This document shows, one piece after another, positions 7,258-14,685 of a DNA stretch of 16,720 nt (within the stretch, counting starts at the first letter, position 1; the number at the start of each line of letters is the position of its first letter). The stretch comes from CAZJAD01 sp964543855. Lineage in GTDB: Bacteria > Electryoneota > RPQS01 > DYHQ01. A program made the translations under genes and the position numbers. The stretch spans positions 1 to 16,720 of the forward strand of contig CAZJAD010000046.1 of the NCBI GenBank assembly GCA_964543855.1, written 5' to 3'. The notes under the pieces are model-generated. The model saw only the letters and a list, made by a program, of their open reading frames with translations, was not told the origin of the DNA and searched no databases.

Positions 7258-8461
7258 CGACGTCCTTCGAATTCCGCCAGCAGACGATTCAAATGTGTGC
7301 GCTCAATCCCCAAACGCTGTGAAGCCTCCGTCTGATTTCCTCCACACAGTGATACAATTCGCAGAATATGCTCCTTCTTGAACGACTGGAGGGCAAGTCG
7401 CAAATCATCCACTTTTCGCTCATCCGAATCGCTGGGAAGAGAAGGGAATGACAGCCACAGAGACCGCTTGATCTCCGGGCCATCAGCCAGAAGCGCGGCA
7501 CGCTCCACATGATGTATCAACTCACGCACATTACCCGGCCACGGATACTGCATCAGCTTCTCTATGATATCCGTGCCGGGCATCTGGTAATCTCGTCCGT
7601 ATCGCCGCCGGCATTGTTTAATGGCCCAGGCGACATATACAGATACATCTTCCGGGCGATCACGCAACGATGGAAGCTTAAGGCGAAACATTCCAAGTCG
7701 ATAGAACAAATCACTGCGGAATCGATTCTGCTTGATCTCCGTATCAAGGTCTCGATTCGTTGCCACAATGAGGCGTCCTTCAAAGCCCAGCATTCGAGTG
7801 CCGCCCACTCTCTCGTACACGCGATCTTCCACGGCAGTCAGTAACTTCGCCTGACAGCGAACCGGCANNNNNNNNNNNNNNNNNNNNNNNNNNNNNNNNN
7901 NNNNNNNNNNNNNNNNNNNNNNNNNNNNNNNNNNNNNNNNNNNNNNNNNNNNNNNNNNNNNNNNNNNACCGGATGATCCCCCGCGGCAATCTTCTTTGCA
8001 TCACGCAGCAGTGACTTCACGGAATCACTGTTCCCGCGAAACTCCACGGCTTCCGCGCCGGTCAATTGTCGCAAACGCAGATTCTCGGTACGCAACTGCT
8101 GTGAGCGCAGAGTCCGCTGCACCACGGCTTCCAATATCTGCATATCAATCGGCTTGACAAGAAAATCTGCAGCGCCCTGCTTCATCGCTCTGACGGCATC
8201 GGGGACCGTTGCCGTGCCGCTGATGACAATGACAGGCGTCGCCAAGCCTTCCTCTCTCCACTCTTCCAGAAGTTGCAGGCCACTCGTGTCCGGAAGAGCG
8301 AGATCCAGAAGAATGAGCCCGTATTCCCCTGCTTTCAGCATCTGAACAGCGGTGGCTCCGTCCCCGGCAATCTTGGGATGATATCCACAGGCCTCCAATT
8401 GCTGAGCCAGTGTAGACGATATCTGTGGATCATCATCTACAATCAGGATATCTGCGCCCAT
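7254..8461 (-). CDS. NtrC-family response regulator (receiver, AAA+, Fis-type HTH), split by an assembly gap
   Basis: Before the gap, 164 residues are readable from the ATG at 8461. They form a receiver domain with acidic pocket DDD (9-11), phospho-acceptor Asp53 in LLDLALPD, Ser81 and Lys103 in LVKPID, then a linker into the AAA+ domain. After the gap the frame shifts relative to the 100-N placeholder; read from 7865 it continues PVRCQAKLLTAVEDRVYERV, then sensor I (VATN), the arginine-finger region (FRSDLFYRL), sensor II (WPGNVREL) and a C-terminal Fis-type HTH (GNQTEASQRLGIERTHLNRL). Walker A, the GAFTGA loop and Walker B fall in the gap. The frame change is therefore an artefact of gap length, not a frameshift. 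A GAGG ribosome binding site precedes the start, which lies 12 nt after the reductase stop. The expected role is a phosphorylation-dependent activator of sigma-54 promoters, paired with the kinase at 4792-7257. Confidence 0.9.
7868..7967. other. Assembly gap of 100 N inside the response regulator
   Basis: The placeholder gap lies in the AAA+ domain. Alignment with the known NtrC layout suggests about 80 residues are missing (roughly 240 nt), and frame continuity needs a real length of 2 modulo 3. The placeholder (100 is 1 modulo 3) makes the two halves look frameshifted. Confidence 0.95.
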
Positions 8462-8473
8462 AAGCGTGCCTCA

Positions 8474-9574
8474 TCACAAATGGTCGGATAGGATGCGCTC
8501 TATGAATCGTTGGAAATAGTCGCGAATTCCGGGGGCTTGAAGGTGGGTATCCCTGACCGAATTGGAATTATCGAACGAGACATCACAGAACAGGTAGGGT
8601 ACATAGTGGGACAGCTCCTCAAACACTTTCCGATCGTCATCCGAAAGATGTGTCTCGGCGTGTTTGAGCAAAGCTGCATATTCATTGCGAGGGACTATCT
8701 TGAACTTCGGCCGACCCGAGTAGAGGCTGGCCAGCTCCTGAATTTCCACCAAGGTTGTCGCACGCTCCGGACCGGCTGTCAAATGATAGCAAACACCGGC
8801 GCTCTTCGGGTGGTTCGCGATTCGAAAAATCGCTTCACAAACATAATCCACGGGAACAAGGTCGAGCAAAGAGGATGGTTTGCCGGGAAACACAGGCAGG
8901 TTATCAAGAAGATACATTCGAAGTGCACGATAGACGCCGTTATGATCCGAGGCGGCGCCTGTCTTCGAATCGCAAATGACAACACTGGGGCGAATCACCG
9001 AGATCGGCAGCCTGGCCATCCACTGCCGCACCAGCAACTCGGCCTCGAACTTGCTTCGCTCATAAGTATTGCGATGCTCCTGACCGACATCCAGCTCATC
9101 CTCCAGAACCACGCCACTCCGTATCCCAGCCACATACGCCGTGCCAACATAATCCAGCTTCCGAAGATTCGGACACTTCCCGGCGAAAGCAAGAATGTTC
9201 TCGACACCCCCCACATTCGTTTGCCGGGCATCCTCGAGACTGAGATCAAACCGTGCGGCGGCCGCACAGTGAATGATGTCACTGACATTCTCGGTCAGTG
9301 ACTCGTACACCCGTGGCTCCAACCCCATCCGCTCACGCGATACATCACCCTCAAGAATCTGCAATCGACCCGACCATCGCGCATAATCATCAGGGCTGCA
9401 CAGTTCACGGAAGCTGTGCTCAATGCGCTGTGCAGGTAGAATTCCATGGCGGCTTCTTGCGATCAGGTTGATTCGGCGATCGGTCTTCTCAAGCCAAGTG
9501 CGCAGAAGACCGCCTCCGATGTAGCCCGTTGCCCCCGTGAGGAGAATCTCACTGGATGTATGCGCCATCTTCAT
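8474..9574 (-). CDS. NAD(P)-dependent thioester reductase-like protein (extended SDR, male-sterility/NAD_binding_4 type)
   Basis: The protein has 366 residues. A Rossmann fold opens with TGATGYIGG (13-21). DIIHCAAAARFDLSLEDARQTNVGG (about 99-123) is the typical cofactor and strand-4 region. The catalytic pair YERSK (Tyr171, Lys175) follows, with Thr145 in YVGTAYVAG as the probable third active-site residue, then SVIRPSVVI. This pattern fits fatty acyl-CoA/ACP reductases and the reductase domain of carboxylic acid reductases, which turn an acyl thioester into an aldehyde or alcohol. No membrane segment or carrier domain is present. The start overlaps the end of the acyl-CoA ligase gene by 26 nt (or 20 nt from the second ATG), so the two are translationally coupled and plausibly act in sequence. 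An epimerase or dehydrogenase acting on another substrate remains possible. Confidence 0.82.
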   Translation of the reverse strand: MKMAHTSSEILLTGATGYIGGGLLRTWLEKTDRRINLIARSRHGILPAQRIEHSFRELCSPDDYARWSGRLQILEGDVSRERMGLEPRVYESLTENVSDIIHCAAAARFDLSLEDARQTNVGGVENILAFAGKCPNLRKLDYVGTAYVAGIRSGVVLEDELDVGQEHRNTYERSKFEAELLVRQWMARLPISVIRPSVVICDSKTGAASDHNGVYRALRMYLLDNLPVFPGKPSSLLDLVPVDYVCEAIFRIANHPKSAGVCYHLTAGPERATTLVEIQELASLYSGRPKFKIVPRNEYAALLKHAETHLSDDDRKVFEELSHYVPYLFCDVSFDNSNSVRDTHLQAPGIRDYFQRFIERILSDHL

Positions 9575-11342
9575 CCATCGTGTACATGGACTCAGCTAAA
9601 TCACGATATTTCTCGGTGATCGCTGCCCGTCTAAGTTTAAGGGTCGGTGTCAGCAAGCCATTTTCCACCGTGAATCCCTCGGAGATCAGTCGAAACGCTT
9701 TCACTCTTTCGAAGGATGCGCCGTCGCCGGTGGCTTCATCGATCTCCCGGGCGATGAGCTCACGGATTTCTTCATCTTGTAGAAGCGACGGGATCGGAGC
9801 CGGCGGAATGCCTTGCGTGCGAGCCCAAGCGTCTATGGCATCGCAATCCGGAACGACCAATGCTGTAATATACTTCCTTTTGTCGCCAAAAACAACAGCT
9901 TGTGAGATGTACAGACTCCGTGCGATCCTTGCTTCAATGCTCGCCGCAGGAATGTTTTTCCCGTAGGATGTGATGATCAAATCTTTGATCCGGCCGGTAA
10001 TCACGAGATTGCCCCTATCGTCGAAGCGTCCCTGATCGCCTGTGTGCAACCAGCCATCTCCATCCACGGTGTCGGCAGTCCCAGAAGGATCGTTTAAGTA
10101 GCCGCGCATCACATTGGGGCCCTTTACAAGAATCTCATCATTCTCGCCAATCCGGACTTGGACACCGTCGACGGGCTTCCCGACCGTTCCCAGGGTGTTA
10201 TCGCATGGTGCATTGCAGCAAACGACAGGAGATGTTTCGGTCAAGCCGTAACCTTCCACAATATTGAATCCCAGAATATGAAAGGCCTTGGCGATTTTCC
10301 GGTCCAGTGGAGCTCCCCCCGATGCGATAAGCCTCAGCCGTCCGCCCGCCAATTGCCGGAATGTTGAGCCGACGATTCGATCCAGAATAGCGCACTTAGC
10401 CCACAACAAATACGGAACCTGTTTATTCTGGTAATCCAGATTGGCCCGCTTGTTGAGATTTCGCATGGCTGTGGAAACAAGCCATCGGCCAAGCAGAGAC
10501 TTGCGCTGCACGCCAACGACCGCCTTTTCGTAAGCCTTCTCGATGACTCGGGGCACGGCAATGAGCACGGTAGGCCGAATCGCGGCCACATCGGTCGCAA
10601 CGGTGTTGAGATTCTCGGCATAGGCAATCGTCCCACCACTGAAAACAATCGCGTAGTAGCCACAGGTTCGTTCGAACATGTGACACAAGGGAAGATACGA
10701 AACCACGATGTCGGCGGAGGTAACATGAAAGCGGGAGATGATTGCCTGAGCATTGGAGATAATGTTCGCATGAGTCAGCACGACTCCTCTTGGATTCCCG
10801 GTTGTCCCCGAAGTGTATACAACCGTCGCAACAGGCTCTTCGACGGCGTGAGGATTCTCAGCGACTGAAGCACACGGTTGGCAGAGTGCCGAATGGAAAT
10901 CCAGTGCAGTAGGATTCCCGTCACTCTTGCCCTCCATCGTGATGCATGTCTTCAGCGTTGGCGTCTGTGAACGAACACTCGCCACAAGCTGAGCCAACGC
11001 TTGATTTTCCACCACGATGAGTCTCATCTGTGAATCATTGATGATGTACTTCAGCATGGAGGCAGGCGTCGTGGGATAGACCGGAACGACAATAGCTCCC
11101 AACTTGAGCACCGCAAGATCACAGATCACCCACTCCGGACGATTGCATGCAAAGATGCCTACACAATCCCCCCGGCGGATGCCAAGCCGGGCAAGATTGT
11201 CTGCCGCTGTTTGGATGGATCGCAGCAGCTCGCCGTAGCGAATCTCCGTAAACTGCCCGTGCTTTCTGTACATCAGTGCTGCATGGTCCGGGTAACGGCA
11301 TGCAGCACGGCGAAACATCTCGTAAAGATTGGCTATGGACAT
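9549..11342 (-). CDS. Long-chain acyl-CoA ligase (AMP-forming), FadD-like
   Basis: The protein has 597 residues, the usual length for bacterial long-chain acyl-CoA synthetases. Adenylate-forming motifs appear in order: YTSGTTGNPRG (about 176-186, phosphate-binding loop), EGYGLTETSP (363-372), LHTGDQGRF (432-440), GRIKDLIITSYGKNI (450-464), and the C-terminal block LTPTLKLRR (564-572) with Lys569. It should make acyl-AMP and then acyl-CoA from a free fatty acid, ATP and CoA in the cytoplasm. The start at 11342 has only a weak ribosome binding site (GGTAAG), so coupling to or read-through from the small secreted gene upstream is likely. It is the first enzyme gene of the four-gene operon, and its product could feed the reductase encoded by the overlapping next gene. 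Chain-length preference cannot be read from sequence. Confidence 0.93.
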   Translation of the reverse strand: MSIANLYEMFRRAACRYPDHAALMYRKHGQFTEIRYGELLRSIQTAADNLARLGIRRGDCVGIFACNRPEWVICDLAVLKLGAIVVPVYPTTPASMLKYIINDSQMRLIVVENQALAQLVASVRSQTPTLKTCITMEGKSDGNPTALDFHSALCQPCASVAENPHAVEEPVATVVYTSGTTGNPRGVVLTHANIISNAQAIISRFHVTSADIVVSYLPLCHMFERTCGYYAIVFSGGTIAYAENLNTVATDVAAIRPTVLIAVPRVIEKAYEKAVVGVQRKSLLGRWLVSTAMRNLNKRANLDYQNKQVPYLLWAKCAILDRIVGSTFRQLAGGRLRLIASGGAPLDRKIAKAFHILGFNIVEGYGLTETSPVVCCNAPCDNTLGTVGKPVDGVQVRIGENDEILVKGPNVMRGYLNDPSGTADTVDGDGWLHTGDQGRFDDRGNLVITGRIKDLIITSYGKNIPAASIEARIARSLYISQAVVFGDKRKYITALVVPDCDAIDAWARTQGIPPAPIPSLLQDEEIRELIAREIDEATGDGASFERVKAFRLISEGFTVENGLLTPTLKLRRAAITEKYRDLAESMYTMDEDGAYIQ

Positions 11343-11416
11343 GGGTCTTACCGTTTAGGTTCGTTCGAAATGCGACATGGCCACGAAAATCGCCAAGACA
11401 GAGCGGTCCGTGATGG

Positions 11417-11702
11417 CTACTTGCGACTGATTGCGTATCCGATCATGACGGATAGACGGTTGCCGTCGGGATTTGTCGCNNNNNNNNNNNNNNNNNNNNN
11501 NNNNNNNNNNNNNNNNNNNNNNNNNNNNNNNNNNNNNNNNNNNNNNNNNNNNNNNNNNNNNNNNNNNNNNNNNNNNNNNATTCCTCCGCGAAAACGCGAC
11601 CCCTTCATCCAGCCTCTGAGCTTGTGCTGGCAGAACGCCGATGGCAAACATGGAACACGCCAAGATCGTCACGGCCAGGCTGTGGATAGATTTCGTTTTC
11701 AT
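11417..11702 (-). CDS. Small secreted protein (possible barrel), interrupted by an assembly gap
   Basis: The ATG at 11702 is preceded by GGAGG 6 nt upstream. An upstream in-frame start at 11741 has no comparable site. The signal peptide is clear: MKTKSIHSLAVTILACSMFA, then IGVLPAQAQ with cleavage after AQA. Eleven or so mature residues (RLDEGVAFSRRN) are visible before the gap. After the gap the most protein-like frame reads ATNPDGNRLSVMIGYAISRK and stops at 11417-11419; its alternating hydrophobic ending suits a last beta strand. Another frame runs to 11355. Because the gap length is unknown, the link between the two parts is inferred. The gene lies 75 nt or less upstream of the acyl-CoA ligase gene and shares its direction, so it may lead that operon. 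Confidence 0.55.
11480..11579. other. Assembly gap of 100 N
   Basis: Placeholder gap of unknown real length inside the small secreted-protein gene that starts at 11702. Confidence 0.97.
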
Positions 11703-11765
11703 GATATACCTCCATTGGTTGGTTTTGGCTGCAGACCTCATGCTTGGTCGTCTGTCCCATGTAAA

Positions 11766-11781
11766 TTCAATATTGATGCCA
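11766..11781 (-). promoter_or_regulatory. Candidate sigma-54-like promoter, weak
   Basis: Read leftward the site is TGGCAT-CAATA-TTGAA, against the consensus TGGCAC-N5-TTGCA. The -24 half is nearly perfect; the -12 half has A in place of the key C. The predicted +1 is near 11755, giving a 53-nt leader to the ATG at 11702, close to the 50-nt leader predicted at the other small secreted gene. The call depends largely on that parallel. Confidence 0.33.
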
Positions 11782-11835
11782 CAGCACGAATTCTGTGTGA
11801 TTTTTGAACTTACATTTCACCATAGGCCGGTTTGT

Positions 11836-11875
11836 TGTATGATTATTCTCACAGAAAGTGATTTTCATTTGTCAC
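11836..11875. promoter_or_regulatory. Degenerate dyads upstream of the second small secreted gene
   Basis: TGTATG-N6-CTCACA (11836-11853) shares one perfect arm and part of the other with the dyads at 4658-4698. Its centre is about 89.5 nt before the predicted +1, almost the same as the -90 seen there. GTGA-N10-TCAC (11858-11875) centres near -111. The second arm of the first dyad and the whole second dyad are poor matches, so this is only a lead. Confidence 0.3.
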
Positions 11876-12015
11876 CTCAGAAGCACAAGGGCGCCGTGTT
11901 CTGCATGAGCCACGAATTGCGCATCACCCATCCCTCTGGCTGATTCTCAATCATCTCGACTTCGATACCTCGATTGATACAGATCACCAATGCCTTGAAC
12001 AGAGTGTCGAGCATG

Positions 12016-12047
12016 AAAAAACGGGCTCCTCAAAATGAGAGCCCGTT
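12016..12047 (-). terminator. Rho-independent terminator, leftward
   Basis: AACGGGCTC and GAGCCCGTT (12020-12028 and 12039-12047) form a perfect 9-bp stem around a 10-nt loop. On the leftward strand it runs directly into six Ts (12021-12016). The rightward side has no T tract. It would end transcripts from the YihY-type gene or from the candidate small RNA just upstream of it. Confidence 0.85.
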
Positions 12048-12109
12048 CCTTTCGTAGAGTGCGGCAGACCACTCTCGTCCGGTCTGCCGGAGAATCCTGT
12101 TGTGATCCT
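12016..12109 (-). ncRNA. Candidate small RNA ending in the terminator
   Basis: About 94 nt would be made leftward from the possible promoter at 12116-12144. The RNA would carry a perfect 9-bp hairpin (CGGCAGACC and GGTCTGCCG, 12062-12070 and 12081-12089), a short linker and then the intrinsic terminator hairpin. It does not match 6S, SRP, tmRNA or RNase P signatures that I could look for by eye. It could instead be only the 3' untranslated end of the YihY-type transcript, which lies about 200-290 nt upstream in the same direction. Confidence 0.3.
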
Positions 12110-12115
12110 TGAAGA

Positions 12116-12144
12116 CTACAGCCGTTGCGGCTGATGCATGTCAA
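12116..12144 (-). promoter_or_regulatory. Possible sigma-70-type promoter for the small RNA
   Basis: Leftward, a perfect -35 TTGACA (12144-12139) is followed after 17 nt by CTGTAG (12121-12116), a poor -10. A 6-bp inverted repeat (CAGCCG, TTG, CGGCTG; 12119-12133) overlaps the spacer. The same DNA also encodes a seven-codon frame, MHQPQRL, starting at 12139 with GGAG upstream. Confidence 0.28.
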
Positions 12145-12304
12145 TCTCCAAGTGGAATCGTATCAGTAGTGCCTGCGACATTCAAACCCGTGATTCAGGG
12201 TCGTAAAGAGGTTGATTCTGGAGGAGTCTCATCGGCCCCTTTGCCCCCAAGGTGCTGACGGACCGCTCCAACAATCCTCAATCACAGTGACAATACGCAT
12301 GCTT

Positions 12305-13132
12305 CTATCGTTTAGCAGCCCGTCGGTTCCTCAGAGAGCCATAGAGCCGCGCATGAACATGAGTAATTTCGGCCCCGAAGAAAAACACAATCGACGCGTA
12401 GTAGATCCACACCAGCAGCACCATGATCGACCCAGCCGCGCCGTAGACCGAGCCGATGCTGGCATAACTCAAATAGCGGCCGATACCCCACTTGCCAAGG
12501 TCAAAGAGAATCGCCGTGACTACAGCACCCATCACGACATCGCGCCAGCCGATGGACACGGACGGCAACAACCAGTAGATGAGGCCGAACAGGAGCGCGT
12601 ACATCAACAGCGATACCCCGGCGTCAATCAGCGACCAGACACTGGCGTCGGAGAATAGGAACCGCAGCACGGCAGTTACCATCAGGGACACCAGCAGCAA
12701 CAGCCCGATCCCCAACACCAGCCCGAGAGACATTGCCCGCGCCAGCAGCCAGCGTACTACCTGAGACCGGTGACCCTTCACTTTCCAGATTAAATTGAGC
12801 GAGCTGTGCAGGTGAGTGAACGCCATCGTCGCCGAAAGCAGCATCGCCACCGCACTAAATCCGGCAACCAGCCCCGCAACACTCTGCTGTCGCGTGCTCT
12901 CCATCACCAGCGTCAGTCCTTTGCCCGCACGCTCCCCCACGAACAGGTGGATCTGCGCAATCACCGAAGCGGCCAACTCATCCGACAGAAACTCGGTCGC
13001 CGCCAGCAGCATCATCAGGAGCGGAGCCAGTGAGAGCGCCGAGTAAAAGGCCAACCCGGCACTCAATGTGACCACATTATCATCGAAAAAATTCCTGATC
13101 GCCTGTTTCAGGACGCGAAAAATGCCCAACAA
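12305..13132 (-). CDS. yihY: YihY/BrkB family integral membrane protein (UPF0761)
   Basis: The protein has 275 residues, near the family's usual size, with about six hydrophobic segments. Family landmarks are the opening FFDDNVVTLSAGLAFYSALSLAPLL, the FTHLHSSLNLIWKVKG region, and the end block SYASIGSVYGAAGSIMVLLVWIYYASIVFFFGAE followed by a basic tail. Older annotation calls this family ribonuclease BN, which is a misassignment; the true role in the inner membrane is not settled. The start is a TTG at 13132 with AGGAG 9 nt upstream, supported by a promoter about 35 nt before it. A second TTG directly follows. It is alone in its transcript, with the first terminator 258 nt beyond its stop. 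Confidence 0.9.
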   Translation of the reverse strand: MLGIFRVLKQAIRNFFDDNVVTLSAGLAFYSALSLAPLLMMLLAATEFLSDELAASVIAQIHLFVGERAGKGLTLVMESTRQQSVAGLVAGFSAVAMLLSATMAFTHLHSSLNLIWKVKGHRSQVVRWLLARAMSLGLVLGIGLLLLVSLMVTAVLRFLFSDASVWSLIDAGVSLLMYALLFGLIYWLLPSVSIGWRDVVMGAVVTAILFDLGKWGIGRYLSYASIGSVYGAAGSIMVLLVWIYYASIVFFFGAEITHVHARLYGSLRNRRAAKR

Positions 13133-13479
13133 CCTGTTCAGCTCCTATGTTTGCCTGAAATGCCTCACTGCATATGATAACACAGAATTTGCCCTCTTGC
13201 AAGTGGCGATGCGCCCCGTCAACAGTCCACCGGCTGCAGGCCACGAGAACAGATGGCAAGTGGGCACCAGAGTCTTAAGGTATGATGTCGGCTCGCAAAT
13301 CGCGGAACAGCGGGATGTTTTGGTTTGCCTGTGAATTGAACCTCGTGGGGGCGGTTTATGTCTTGGACTGGCTCGGTCAGTGGAAGAAATCAAATGGGTT
13401 CGGCGTGTGGGAATTTGGAGTTACACACAGATGCCTCCAAAGCGACGAACACCAGCGGAAGAAGATACTCTGCCAGCCG
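13133..13479. other. Intergenic region upstream of the YihY-type gene
   Basis: This region holds the promoter at 13174-13202. The remaining 277 nt up to the end of the DUF401 gene show no convincing gene, hairpin with T tract or repeat on either strand; short open frames here lack ribosome binding sites and recognisable protein features. Confidence 0.6.
13174..13202 (-). promoter_or_regulatory. Sigma-70-type promoter of the YihY-type gene
   Basis: Leftward, -35 TTGCAA (13202-13197), a 17-nt spacer and -10 TATCAT (13179-13174) match the consensus at 4 of 6 and 5 of 6 positions. Transcription would begin near 13167, about 35 nt before the TTG start with its AGGAG site. Confidence 0.6.
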
Positions 13480-14685
13480 CTACCTGAGACCGATCGCAGG
13501 ATACATCTGCGCCAATATGAAAATAAAGACAATCGTGAGAATCGCCGGCACGAACATCACGCGATAGAATGTTCCGATGCGAGCCTTGAAGTACTCGAGC
13601 GTGACAATCAGACATGGATGAATCGGTGATAGAAGATAACCCAAGAAGATGCTGAAGTAGGTGATGGCGAAGATCGGGGCTGACATGGCATCCTTTGCGA
13701 AATTCGCCAGATAGATCGGGATGACCACAGAAGCCGGCACATCAGTCCGGCCTGAAATGAATCCCAGCAGGAAACCGACACCGATACACAGCACACTGGA
13801 AGACAGCGCAAAGGTCGATATTCTCATCGGAATCGAGGTTGTCCTGAAAACATTCAAAAAAAGAAACACGCCAATAATCATCAAACTGAATTTCACGGGC
13901 TTCATCTTGATCCAGGCTGATTTGAAATCTGACAGTGAGGCACGGGTGAAGACAAGGGCCGCCAGGCAACTGGATGTGACCGCTATCAGAAGTGCGACTT
14001 CAGCAATAGCAAACACCCCAAATCGTTTCAAAGTGAAATCGAGTAATGGAGCCAATAATATAATGAAAAGGGGAATGATGAACTCCTTCAGAGAAAAAGT
14101 CTTCGCATAGTCGATTCTGTTGCCAACATTTTTGAGTAAAAAAATGTAGCCAACGATCGTCATGAAGAAAAACGGCGGCAACAAATAGGGTATCGCCCGA
14201 TAGACTTCAAGGTTCGCCATCTTGGCTGAGGCAATGATGGCAGGACCAAGGGGATAGATCAGTAACAAAATATGTCTGAACCATAGATTGATAGCCACTT
14301 TCTGTGCCGGCTCGATCTCCTGTCCGACCCGGTTGATCAGCGGCGCCGATAGCAGTGCGCCGCCAGGCATCGGCAGCATTCCCAGCAAAGCGGGGGTCAA
14401 TACCATAATCTGCTTTCGACCGATTCGAAGATTGTCCACCAACTGATCCATTTGTCCTTTTATCTCTAAAATACCTCCAATGATCGGGATGATGCCAACC
14501 GACAGCGCCAGCAATAGGATAGAGGGGTCAGTAATGGTCGCCACGAAAACACCGGACAAGACATCTAATGACAATGAGAAGATGCCCAACACGACGCTGG
14601 CCAGAATTAGTGCCAGAGAGAAACTCGTCCTCGCGAGCAGCAACAAGGTCACAAAAGAGAGTAGAAAGCCAATCCACACCATCAT
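13480..14685 (-). CDS. DUF401 family membrane protein, transporter-like
   Basis: The protein has 401 residues, almost wholly hydrophobic, with about ten to eleven membrane segments. The segment MLPMPGGALLSAPLINRVGQEIEPAQKVAINLWFRH carries the PMPGG signature loop I associate with DUF401 (TIGR00529-type) proteins of archaea and anaerobic bacteria. A matching second-half loop reads GFISGRTDVPASVVIPIY, and SPIHPCLIVTLEYF lies near the end; paired re-entrant-type loops recall the ion-transporter superfamily that includes GntP and DctM. It probably moves an organic anion or metabolite across the inner membrane, but the substrate is unknown. The ATG at 14685 has AAGGA 4 nt upstream (7 nt from the second ATG). 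It stands alone and is divergent from hdrC. Confidence 0.85.
   Translation of the reverse strand: MMVWIGFLLSFVTLLLLARTSFSLALILASVVLGIFSLSLDVLSGVFVATITDPSILLLALSVGIIPIIGGILEIKGQMDQLVDNLRIGRKQIMVLTPALLGMLPMPGGALLSAPLINRVGQEIEPAQKVAINLWFRHILLLIYPLGPAIIASAKMANLEVYRAIPYLLPPFFFMTIVGYIFLLKNVGNRIDYAKTFSLKEFIIPLFIILLAPLLDFTLKRFGVFAIAEVALLIAVTSSCLAALVFTRASLSDFKSAWIKMKPVKFSLMIIGVFLFLNVFRTTSIPMRISTFALSSSVLCIGVGFLLGFISGRTDVPASVVIPIYLANFAKDAMSAPIFAITYFSIFLGYLLSPIHPCLIVTLEYFKARIGTFYRVMFVPAILTIVFIFILAQMYPAIGLR

Larger units (their letters stand above)
11703..12304. other. Intergenic region with regulatory and terminator elements, no convincing gene
   Basis: About 600 nt lie between the small secreted gene and the YihY-type gene. 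No open frame here has a signal, motif or good ribosome binding site. The part from 11766 to 11875 holds a sigma-54-like element and upstream dyads facing the secreted gene. The part from 12016 to 12144 holds three inverted repeats, a leftward terminator and a possible small-RNA promoter. I see nothing else between 11876 and 12015, or between 12145 and 12304. Confidence 0.6.

Noticed and set aside
8510..9301. Long antisense open frame (263 codons) opposite the reductase gene
   Set aside because: The leftward frame carries the Rossmann and YxxxK motifs and is translationally coupled to the ligase gene. The antisense frame has no recognisable features.
11947..12144. Leftward 65-codon frame in the intergenic region
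   Set aside because: It would start at a TTG lying within the -35 region, runs through the terminator hairpin, and has no signal or motif.
12212..12658. Rightward open frame opposite the end of the YihY-type gene
   Set aside because: It is a low-complexity mirror of a clear membrane-protein gene, with no ribosome binding site.
13248..13270. Possible sigma-54 site TGGTGC...TTGCC, leftward
   Set aside because: GG and GC are 9 nt apart, not the required 10, and a good sigma-70-type promoter lies between it and the gene.
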